Source: Acetobacteraceae bacterium (GTDB lineage Bacteria > Pseudomonadota > Alphaproteobacteria > Acetobacterales > Acetobacteraceae). Taken from it: a DNA stretch of 5,398 nucleotides. Where the stretch lies: the NCBI GenBank assembly GCA_027323595.1, contig DAHWBL010000226.1, forward strand, positions 1-5,398, read 5' to 3'. A program made the translations under genes and the position numbers. The stretch's first letter is position 1. Each line of letters starts with the position of its first letter. A model generated the notes under the pieces. The model worked only from the letters and a program-made list of their open reading frames with translations, did no database searches and had not been told where the DNA came from. Positions 1 through 4,798 of the stretch are shown one piece after another.

Positions 1-135
1 CTGGCCGCGGTCGGGCTGGCCGGCGGGGCGCTGGCGCGGCACTGGCGGGCCGGGCTGGCCAGCCTCACCCCCTGGATTCTGGGCGCCAACGCGGCCCTGC
101 TCGCGCTGCTGGGGGTGCAGGCGCTGGCGCCCTGA
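1..135 (+). CDS. C-terminal tail of a hydrophobic, probably membrane protein (partial)
   Basis: The reading frame is open from the first base and ends at TGA 133-135, leaving 44 visible residues. They are rich in Leu, Ala and Gly. A basic stretch (ARHWRAG, residues 11-17) is followed by a hydrophobic segment of about 20 residues (roughly 23-43) that could be the last transmembrane helix, with almost no tail after it (ends ALAP). This is what the end of a small polytopic inner-membrane protein looks like. I do not recognise the family from this fragment. The gap to the next gene is 126 bp, so co-transcription with the ABC operon is possible but not indicated. In such GC-rich DNA an open frame of this length could also arise by chance, although the composition and clean hydrophobic pattern favour a real gene. 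Confidence 0.55.
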   Translation: MAAVGLAGGALARHWRAGLASLTPWILGANAALLALLGVQALAP

Positions 136-179
136 GCGCGCGCGACGGCCCGACGCATCGCCGCCTCGGGCCGGACGGT

Positions 180-195
180 TTGCACGGCATGTGCT
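180..195 (+). promoter_or_regulatory. Possible sigma-54-like promoter upstream of the ABC operon
   Basis: The sequence TTGCACG-N4-GTGCT matches the sigma-54 consensus TGGCACG-N4-TTGC(A/T) at 10 of 12 specified positions, with the exact ten-base spacing between the -24 and -12 dinucleotides. The -24 GG is TG here, which is a serious mismatch, so the call is weak. It lies 67 bp before the start codon of the binding-protein gene, a plausible leader length. No convincing sigma-70 pair was found in the same gap: CTTAAT at 200-205 is a fair -10, but TTGCAC at 180-185 is only 14 bp away. Nitrogen- or sulfur-responsive control would suit this transporter class, but that is inference. Confidence 0.2.
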
Positions 196-214
196 TTGCC
201 TTAATGACACAGGG

Positions 215-228
215 CGCCGCGCGCGGCG
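215..228. repeat. 14-bp perfect GC palindrome in the operon leader
   Basis: Bases 215-228 (cgccgcgcgcggcg) are a perfect palindrome lying 33 bp upstream of the binding-protein start codon, inside the probable 5' leader. It could be a repressor operator or a short leader hairpin. In DNA this GC-rich, palindromes made only of G and C also arise by chance, so functional confidence is low. Confidence 0.25.
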
Positions 229-261
229 TCGTGAGGGTACGCAAAGCGAACAGGAGTTGCC

Positions 262-1278
262 ATGCAACGCAGGGAATTCGTCGCCGCCGCCGCCGGGCTG
301 ATCGCAGCCCCTCTCGTCGCACGCGCCGCCGGCACGCAGCCGGTGAAGTTCGTCGTCGATTTCGCCTATCAGGGCAATCACGCGATCTGGGGGCTGGGCC
401 TGGCGCGTGGCGTGTTCACCGCCGGCGGGCTCGATGTGCACATGGATCGCGGCTACGGCTCGGGCGACACCATCACCAAGGTTGCCGCCGGTGCCTACGA
501 TATCGGTTTTGCCGATATCAACGCCGCGGTGAAGTTCAACGCGGTCAATCCCGACAAGCGGGTGATCGGCGTGCTGCAGGGCTTCGACCGCTCGCTGTCG
601 GCCATCATCGCGCTGAAGAAATCGGGCATCACGAGGCCCGCCGACCTCGCCGGGCGCACGCTCGGCGCGCCGGAGGCCGACGCCAGCCGGCTGCTGTTCC
701 CGGCCTTCGCGCGGACCAATCATTTCGATGCCGACAAGGTCACCTGGCGCAACATCGCGCCCAATCTGCGCGAGACCATCCTGGTGCAGGGCCAGGTCGA
801 TGCGATCAGCGGCTTCAGCTCCACCTCGCTGTTCAATCTGCTGGCCATCGGCGTGCCGCGCGACCAGATCGTGATGCTGCAATATCCCGATTACGGGCTC
901 GACCTGTACGGCAACGCGGTCATCGTGCGCGAGGACATGCTGGAAAAGAACCCCGCCATGATCGCGGCTTTCGTCAAGGCGACCATCGCCAGCACCAACC
1001 TGCTGCTGGCCGACCCGGCGGCGGGCATGGCGGCGATGAAGGCGCGCGATCCGCTGTTCGACATCGCGCTCGAATCCGCGCGCTGGGATTTCGTGCGCGA
1101 CAACGCCTACCTGACCCCGGCGGTGAAAAAGGAGGGCTTCGGCTATGTCGATCCGCAGCGCATGGAACTGACCATCCGCGCCAATGCCGAGGCCTATGGC
1201 ATCGACAGCCCGCCGCGGCTCAACCAGCTCTACACCACGCGGTTTTTACCGCCACGGACCGAACGGATGCCGGTTTGA
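262..1278 (+). CDS. ABC transporter substrate-binding protein, NMT1/SsuA-like
   Basis: This 338-residue protein is the exported solute receptor of the importer encoded with the next two genes. The N-terminus is a signal peptide: Q-R-R-E-F-V then an Ala-rich hydrophobic core to about residue 23, with likely cleavage near ARA-A. The RRxF pattern resembles a twin-arginine signal. The mature part starts with a beta strand (VKFVVDF, 28-34), then a ligand-loop segment QGNHA (37-41) and the strong motif GYGSGDTITKVAAGAYDIGFADI (64-86 region) typical of COG0715 binding proteins for nitrate, sulfonates, taurine and pyrimidine precursors. The CCCFC motif of THI5/ThiY-type proteins is absent, so HMP-precursor uptake is not supported. 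ATG 262 is chosen because AGGAG (252-256) sits five bases upstream and the signal peptide starts there. The ATPase gene follows after 8 bp. Length is normal. The substrate is unknown. Confidence 0.93.
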   Translation: MQRREFVAAAAGLIAAPLVARAAGTQPVKFVVDFAYQGNHAIWGLGLARGVFTAGGLDVHMDRGYGSGDTITKVAAGAYDIGFADINAAVKFNAVNPDKRVIGVLQGFDRSLSAIIALKKSGITRPADLAGRTLGAPEADASRLLFPAFARTNHFDADKVTWRNIAPNLRETILVQGQVDAISGFSSTSLFNLLAIGVPRDQIVMLQYPDYGLDLYGNAVIVREDMLEKNPAMIAAFVKATIASTNLLLADPAAGMAAMKARDPLFDIALESARWDFVRDNAYLTPAVKKEGFGYVDPQRMELTIRANAEAYGIDSPPRLNQLYTTRFLPPRTERMPV

Positions 1279-1286
1279 GCCAGACC

Positions 1287-2096
1287 ATGCAAGCAAATTC
1301 CGTGGCCGACACGCCCGACATGATGGTCGAGATCGACGACGTGCAACTGACCTATCCGGGCGGCACGCTGGCGGTCGAGCATCTGGACATGCGGGTCCAG
1401 CGCGGCCAGTTCATCGCCGTCGTCGGCCCCTCGGGCTGCGGCAAATCCTCGCTGATGAAGCTCGCCTCGGGGCTGGTGCTGCCCAGCCACGGCGGCATCA
1501 AGGTGGCCGGCCAGAAGGTGCGTGGGCCGGTGAAGATCGTCGGCATGGCGTTCCAGAACCCCACCCTGCTGCCCTGGCGCACCACGCTCGACAATCTGCT
1601 GCTGCCGCTCGAAATCGTGCAGCCCTATCGCGGCCGGTTTCGCGCCGAGAAGCGGCAGTTCGAGGCGGATGTGCGCGCGCTGCTGGCAACCGTGGGGCTC
1701 GATGGTTTCGCCGAGCGCTTTCCCTGGCAGCTCTCCGGCGGCATGCAGCAGCGCGCCAGCCTGTGCCGCGCGCTGATCCACCAGCCGCAACTGCTGATGC
1801 TGGACGAGCCGTTCGGCGCGCTCGATGCCTTCACCCGCGAGGAATTATGGGACGTGCTGCAGGACATCTGGATGCAGCGCGGCTTTACCACCGTGCTGGT
1901 CACCCATGATCTGCGCGAGGCGGTCTATCTGGCGGACCGGGTGCTGGTGATGTCGGCCCGGCCGGGGCGCATCATCGCCGACCACGTCGTCGATCTACCG
2001 CGCCCGCGCAATCTGGACACCTCGTTCCTGCCGCATTTCACCGACCTCGTGCATGAGCTGCGCGACCTGATCCGCGCCGAACGGGCGGGCGCGTGA
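1287..2096 (+). CDS. ABC transporter ATP-binding protein, SsuB/TauB-like
   Basis: This 269-residue protein is the cytoplasmic ATPase that drives the importer. All nucleotide-binding elements are present in order: Walker A GPSGCGKSS (47-55), Q-loop at Q90 in AFQNPTLLPW, signature LSGGMQQR (149-156), Walker B LLMLDEP (169-175) with catalytic E174, D-loop GALD (177-180) and switch His at H207 in LVTHDLREA. The LLPWRT after the Q-loop and the MSARPGRI segment (222-229) are typical of the nitrate/sulfonate/taurine subfamily. The start is not certain. ATG 1287 gives a normal N-terminus but has no good ribosome-binding site; TTG 1275, whose TTGA overlaps the stop of the preceding gene, is an alternative, as are ATGs at 1320 and 1323. 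Translation is probably coupled to the upstream gene. The stop overlaps the permease start. Confidence 0.94.
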   Translation: MQANSVADTPDMMVEIDDVQLTYPGGTLAVEHLDMRVQRGQFIAVVGPSGCGKSSLMKLASGLVLPSHGGIKVAGQKVRGPVKIVGMAFQNPTLLPWRTTLDNLLLPLEIVQPYRGRFRAEKRQFEADVRALLATVGLDGFAERFPWQLSGGMQQRASLCRALIHQPQLLMLDEPFGALDAFTREELWDVLQDIWMQRGFTTVLVTHDLREAVYLADRVLVMSARPGRIIADHVVDLPRPRNLDTSFLPHFTDLVHELRDLIRAERAGA

Positions 2097-2872
2097 TGAA
2101 CCGCCGCCGGCTGGGCCAGGCGATGCCCTATCTGACCGTGATCGGGCTGCTGATCGTGTGGGAACTCGTCTGCATCGTGCTCGATATTCCCGAATTCATC
2201 CTGCCCCGGCCAAGCCGGGTGGCGGTGGTGCTGGTGCAGGATTTCGGCGCGATCTGGTTTCACGCGCAGCACACGCTCTACACCACCATCGTGGGCTTCG
2301 CGATCGCGGTGGGCTTCGGCATGGCGCTGGGCGTGCTGGTGGGTTCCTCGCAGCTCGCCTATCAGGGGCTGTATCCGGTGCTGGTCGGCTTCAATTCGGT
2401 GCCCAAGGTGGCGGTGGTGCCGCTGCTGGTGGTGTGGTTCGGCATCGGCACCGTGCCGGCGGTGATCACCGCGTTCCTGCTCAGCTTCTTTCCGGTGGCG
2501 GTCAATGTCGCGACCGGCCTTGCCACGCTGGAGCCCGAGCTGGCCGACGTGCTGCGCGCGCTGGGCGCGAGCAAGCTCGACATCATCCGCAAGGTCGGGC
2601 TGCCGCGCTCGCTGCCGTATTTTTTCGCCTCGCTGAAGGTGGCGATCACGCTGGCCTTCGTCGGCTCGGTGATCGCCGAAACCCTGGCATCGGACCAGGG
2701 CATCGGCACGCTGGTCGAGCAGGCCTCGGCGAATTTTAAGGTGCCGCTGGTGTTCGCCGGGCTGGTGGTGGTGGCGGCTTTGGGAATCGCGATGTATGCA
2801 TTGTTCGCCGTGATCGAGCGCAAGACCACCCGATGGGCGATCCGGGCGGTGGATGTGCCGATCGGCGGCTGA
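2096..2872 (+). CDS. ABC transporter permease, SsuC/TauC-like
   Basis: This 258-residue inner-membrane protein forms the translocation channel, presumably as a homodimer since only one permease gene is present. About six membrane segments can be seen (roughly residues 12-29, 61-83, 92-113, 119-140, 183-200 and 223-243). The conserved cytoplasmic EAA loop that docks on the ATPase is at 148-171 (ELADVLRALGASKLDIIRKV) with its invariant glycine at G157. The motif LPRPS (36-40) after the first helix is also typical of the family. ATG 2096 shares its A with the stop of the ATPase gene (TGATG), a classic coupling arrangement; GTG 2093 is a one-codon-longer alternative. Length is normal, and nothing is broken. 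Confidence 0.94.
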   Translation: MNRRRLGQAMPYLTVIGLLIVWELVCIVLDIPEFILPRPSRVAVVLVQDFGAIWFHAQHTLYTTIVGFAIAVGFGMALGVLVGSSQLAYQGLYPVLVGFNSVPKVAVVPLLVVWFGIGTVPAVITAFLLSFFPVAVNVATGLATLEPELADVLRALGASKLDIIRKVGLPRSLPYFFASLKVAITLAFVGSVIAETLASDQGIGTLVEQASANFKVPLVFAGLVVVAALGIAMYALFAVIERKTTRWAIRAVDVPIGG

Positions 2873-2881
2873 CATGCCCTC

Positions 2882-2905
2882 GGCCCGGCGGCCCGCCGCC
2901 CGGCC
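2882..2905 (+). other. GC-rich hairpin between the permease and small-protein genes
   Basis: Bases 2882-2891 can pair with 2896-2905 over ten positions with a single C-C mismatch around a four-base loop. All pairs are G-C. It sits in the 52-bp gap between the permease stop and the GTG start of the next gene, ending 9 bp before the ribosome-binding site. No T-run follows (the next bases are CAAAATG), so it is not a standard intrinsic terminator. It may act as a processing or stability hairpin that separates expression of the small secreted protein from the transporter, or as a weak attenuator. Confidence 0.35.
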
Positions 2906-2924
2906 CAAAATGTGAGGAACTGCC

Positions 2925-3293
2925 GTGCACAGGAACATCCTACTCGCCAGCGCGCTCGGCGCCGCGCTCGGCCTGACCGTGCTGTCACCCGCGGCGATGG
3001 CCGTCTCCGAGGAAATCAGCGGCCAGATCAAGGTGGACGCCAGCAAGGACAAGAGCCAGGCGGACCTCGCCAGGCAACTGGAGGCCAGCGGCTACACCGA
3101 CGTGCGCCTCAGCCCGGTGCATCCCAGCGACGTCGATCCCCGCCCCGATCTCGAGGACACCGGGATCAACGACACCCGCGCGCTCAATTCCGCCAAATCG
3201 CGCGTGCACATGGGCTGGAACGGCACGGCCGTGCGCGACGGCAAGCGCGTCAGCATCATCGTCACCAAACTGCGCGACGAGATGGAGGACTGA
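2925..3293 (+). CDS. Small secreted protein, first of two paralogs, possibly PepSY-like
   Basis: This is a 122-residue protein of unknown function, probably periplasmic. Residues 1-26 form a signal peptide (HRN, hydrophobic core, AAMA cleavage box), leaving a mature part of about 96 residues. That part shows a short strand (ISGQIKV, 31-37), a probable helix and strand SQADLARQLEASGYTDVRL (44-62), a turn-rich DPRPD (71-75), and a C-terminal hairpin VHMGWNGTAVRDGKRVSII (94-112). There are no cysteines. The helix-GYTDV element followed by W-x-GTA-x-x-DGK-x-V recalls small exported PepSY-type proteins, but the fit is loose and is my inference. The start is GTG 2925, with AGGA (2915-2918) six bases upstream; it gives a clean signal peptide. 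It lies 52 bp after the permease on the same strand and may be in the same operon. A paralog is at 3775-4113. Confidence 0.82.
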   Translation: MHRNILLASALGAALGLTVLSPAAMAVSEEISGQIKVDASKDKSQADLARQLEASGYTDVRLSPVHPSDVDPRPDLEDTGINDTRALNSAKSRVHMGWNGTAVRDGKRVSIIVTKLRDEMED

Positions 3294-3299
3294 TCCGGC

Positions 3300-3330
3300 G
3301 CACCCTCAGGGGCCGATATCCTGGGGGTGC
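3300..3330 (+). terminator. Hairpin just after the first small-protein gene, possible terminator
   Basis: Bases 3300-3310 pair with 3320-3330 over eleven positions, ten Watson-Crick and one G-U, around a nine-base loop. It starts 7 bp after the stop codon at 3291-3293. There is no T-run after it (CCCTCGG follows), so it is either a weak or Rho-assisted terminator or a hairpin that protects the 3' end of the transcript. Its placement right behind the gene supports a 3'-end role. Confidence 0.5.
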
Positions 3331-3397
3331 CCCTCGGCGCGTGGCGCCGGCCCGACGCCGCGGCGAACCCCGCGCGCGGTAGACAGCCCACGGCCGG

Positions 3398-3439
3398 ATT
3401 TTTATTTCATATATAAAATCATACGCGGCAAATAAAAAT
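3398..3439. repeat. AT-rich perfect inverted repeat, 10-bp arms
   Basis: Arm 3398-3407 (atttttattt) and arm 3430-3439 (aaataaaaat) are perfect reverse complements, separated by a 22-base spacer that includes ATATATAAAAT. Such A/T-only arms are unexpected in a genome of this composition. The right arm overlaps the start of the GC hairpin at 3439-3462. The repeat could be a binding site for a nucleoid or regulatory protein, an end of an inserted element, or part of a two-way transcription stop. Confidence 0.6.
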
Positions 3440-3462
3440 TCGCGCCTGGAGATTGGCGCGAA
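3434..3462 (-). terminator. Intrinsic terminator reading on the minus strand
   Basis: Read on the minus strand, TTCGCGCC (3462-3455) pairs perfectly with GGCGCGAA (3446-3439) around an eight-base loop, and the 3' arm runs directly into TTTTTATTT (3438-3430). This is the textbook layout of a Rho-independent terminator. Pairing and T-run are both clear; what is unclear is which transcript it ends, since no convincing minus-strand gene lies at 3463-3774. Confidence 0.6.
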
Positions 3463-3774
3463 CTATTTCCGCCAGAGAAGTCCAATCAATTTTTTATGAC
3501 CGCTGTATTCATGTAACGCGATGTTTCGGTCATCCGATCCGGACATGGCTGCCAACTTCCCGTGCATCGCTCGACTGCTTGAACGAATGCTGCACTGCGC
3601 CATTTTGTTGAACGCGGTCGCGACGCCAAAGCAGGATGCCTTCTGACCAACGAAGGCGGCCTGCCCTGGCTCCTTGTTTGATCGCGTGATCCCGTCCTGG
3701 GCGCGAGTCCACCCTGGGTCGTCACGCGCTCGGATTTGGCACCGCGACCGCTTTCTCCAACATGAGGGTATATG

Positions 3775-4113
3775 ATGTTCAAGAACCTGATTCTGGCCAC
3801 CGCGCTCGCCGCCACCCTTGGCGCGCCCGCCTATGCCGCCGCTCCGCAACAGATCGATGGCTCGGTCACCCTGCGGATCGGGCATCCGACCAGCCAGGCC
3901 GAACTGGCGCGGCAGCTCAGCCAGAGCGGCTACAGCGACATTCGCCTCACCCAGGCGCGGCCGACGCAGATCGACCCGCGCCCCGACATCGACGATGCCA
4001 GGACCGGGCGGGCCCTCGATGCCGACGCGACCCCGGTTCATCTGGGCTGGAACGGCACGGCGGTGCATGAGGGCAAGCGGGTGAGCATCCTGGTTGCCCC
4101 CGATCGCGCCTGA
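3775..4113 (+). CDS. Small secreted protein, second of two paralogs, possibly PepSY-like
   Basis: This 112-residue exported protein of unknown function is clearly related to the product of 2925-3293. It has a signal peptide (MFKN, hydrophobic core, cleavage near AYA at 19-21) and a mature part of about 91 residues. SQAELARQLSQSGYSDIRL (40-58), DPRPD (67-71) and VHLGWNGTAVHEGKRVSIL (88-106) align without gaps to the same blocks of its paralog: 21 of 36 and 16 of 20 residues are identical over the two conserved blocks. The middle linker and the C-terminus differ, and it lacks the acidic DEMED tail. There are no cysteines. ATG 3775 is preferred over ATG 3772 because GAGGG (3764-3768) is then six bases away instead of three. 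It is preceded by a long gap and so likely has its own promoter; a strong terminator follows. Confidence 0.83.
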   Translation: MFKNLILATALAATLGAPAYAAAPQQIDGSVTLRIGHPTSQAELARQLSQSGYSDIRLTQARPTQIDPRPDIDDARTGRALDADATPVHLGWNGTAVHEGKRVSILVAPDRA

Positions 4114-4119
4114 TCACGG

Positions 4120-4139
4120 CCGCCCCGCGCGCGGGGCGG
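4120..4139. repeat. 20-bp perfect GC palindrome after the second small-protein gene
   Basis: Bases 4120-4139 are a perfect palindrome with GCCCCGC/GCGGGGC arms, starting 7 bp after the stop codon and 7 bp before the terminator hairpin. In RNA it would fold into a very stable short hairpin ahead of the terminator, perhaps protecting the transcript end. There is no T-run of its own. Confidence 0.5.
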
Positions 4140-4146
4140 GCGAACG

Positions 4147-4181
4147 ACACGGGCCAGGCGGACGCCTGGCCCGTGTTTTTT
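4147..4181 (+). terminator. Strong intrinsic terminator closing the + strand genes
   Basis: ACACGGGCCAGGC (4147-4159) pairs perfectly over 13 bp with 4164-4176 around the four-base loop GGAC, followed by a T-run (4176-4181). This is a canonical Rho-independent terminator for the upstream + strand gene. An eleven-base copy of the 3' arm end plus T-run (cccgtgttttt, 4170-4180) is repeated at 4189-4199, giving a second possible 3' partner for the 5' arm. On the minus strand no T-run follows the hairpin, so it should act mainly in one direction. Confidence 0.9.
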
Positions 4182-4205
4182 GACCTGACCCGTGTTTTTA
4201 TCGGA

Positions 4206-4709
4206 TCACTGCCCCTCGGCGCTGCCGCCGAGGCGATGGTAGGAGCGGCCGAAATAGATCAGCCCCTGGTCGGCCTCGCCGAGCACGATCTCCTGCACCT
4301 CGCAGAAAAACACCGTGTGCGTGCCGACCTCGACGCATTGGCTGATGGTGCAATCGAACGCCACCGACGCATCCGCCAGGATCGGCGCGCCGGTCGCCCC
4401 CTTGCGCCATTGCGCGGCGGCGAAGCGGCCGACGATATCGACGCCGGTGCGCCCGGCGAACACGCCCGACAGCTCCTCATGCCCATGGCCCAGCGTGTTG
4501 ACGCAGACCACGCCGTTCTTCTTGAAGCTGGCGTTGTTCTCGCTGGCGCGGTTGAGGCACAGCAGCAGCGTGGGCGGGTCGTCGGTGACCGAGCAGACCG
4601 CCGAGGCGGTGCAGCCGGCGCGCCCGGCCGGGCCGTCCGAGGTGATCACATTGACCGCGGCACCCAGGCGCGCCATCGCGTCGCGAAAAATCTGCCGGGC
4701 CACGGCCAT
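4206..4709 (-). CDS. Flavin reductase, RutF/HpaC type
   Basis: This 167-residue protein should reduce FMN or FAD with NAD(P)H and supply the reduced flavin to a partner monooxygenase in the cytoplasm. It follows the RutF/HpaC pattern from end to end: FRDAMARLGAAVNVITSDGPAGRAG (8-32), the flavin-binding TASAVCSVTDDPPTLLLCLN (34-53), CVNTL (69-73), FAGRTG (84-89), then VGTHTVFF and GLIYFGRSYH near the C-terminus. Length matches E. coli RutF and HpaC. RutF-like features (DGPAGRAG) and HpaC-like ones (FAGxTG, GLIYF) are mixed, so I do not assign a symbol. The start is ATG 4709-4707 with GAGGGG about seven bases upstream; an open extension to 4778 lacks these supports. No rut or hpa genes and no monooxygenase are in view. 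It sits 89 bp downstream of prfB on the same strand and converges on the small-protein gene. Confidence 0.9.
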   Translation of the reverse strand: MAVARQIFRDAMARLGAAVNVITSDGPAGRAGCTASAVCSVTDDPPTLLLCLNRASENNASFKKNGVVCVNTLGHGHEELSGVFAGRTGVDIVGRFAAAQWRKGATGAPILADASVAFDCTISQCVEVGTHTVFFCEVQEIVLGEADQGLIYFGRSYHRLGGSAEGQ

Positions 4710-4738
4710 CGTCTGTCCCCTCGATCGGTGTTGCCCAC

Positions 4739-4767
4739 ACTCTATGGGACCAAGTGGGAAGCTGCAA
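4739..4767 (-). promoter_or_regulatory. Possible sigma-70 promoter for the flavin reductase
   Basis: On the minus strand TTGCAG (4767-4762) and TAGAGT (4744-4739) are separated by exactly 17 bp, matching the -35 and -10 consensus at three and four of six positions. Transcription would begin about 24 bases before the ATG at 4709. It would let the flavin reductase be transcribed separately from prfB. The match is weak and read by eye. Confidence 0.3.
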
Positions 4768-4798
4768 AGCCCGCCCACGTTCGGTCGGTCATCAGGCG

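Larger units (their letters stand above)
3294..3774. other. Intergenic stretch of about 480 bp with an AT-rich patch and no convincing gene
   Basis: The region between the two paralogs has three parts. Bases 3294-3397 are GC-rich with hairpins and look like a 3' untranslated region. Bases 3398-3500 are strikingly AT-rich for this genome (about 36% G+C by hand count; only 8 of 43 bases at 3398-3440) and hold two adjoining inverted repeats. Bases 3500-3770 have intermediate composition with weak open frames on both strands, none with a good ribosome-binding site or recognisable product. The longest minus-strand frames here run on antisense to the second paralog and look like shadows. The AT-rich patch contains -10-like sequence (TATAAA at 3412-3417) without a matching -35, so it may carry a promoter for the downstream paralog. 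It could also be a decayed inserted element. Confidence 0.6.

Noticed and set aside
136..261. TPP riboswitch in the leader, considered because NMT1-family proteins can serve thiamine precursor uptake
   Set aside because: None of the conserved TPP riboswitch blocks (CUGAGA, GAUAAUGCC-like) is present, and the protein lacks the CCCFC motif of THI5/ThiY proteins.
180..1286. In-frame N-terminal extension of the ATPase reading frame back to 180, giving a 638-residue frame
   Set aside because: The extension overlaps the whole binding-protein gene in another frame and reads as Arg/Ala-rich nonsense. ABC motifs begin only after 1287, and the shorter protein has the normal family length. The open frame is a by-product of high GC content.
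1925..3052. Long minus-strand open frame of 375 codons antisense to the permease
   Set aside because: It is rich in His, Arg, Asp and Gln with no recognisable domain, and lies opposite well-supported genes. It is typical antisense shadow in GC-rich DNA.
3736..3764. Sigma-70 promoter TTGGCA-N17-AACATG in front of the second small-protein gene
   Set aside because: The -35 is good and the spacing is 17, but the -10 is poor and it overlaps the ribosome-binding site, leaving no room for a normal leader.
3463..4068. Minus-strand open frame of 201 codons ending beside the minus-strand terminator
   Set aside because: Its N-terminal half is antisense to the second small-protein gene and its C-terminal half shows no family signature. 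It has no clear ribosome-binding site. The terminator next to it keeps a non-coding or decayed transcript possible, so this is reported as a finding instead of a gene.
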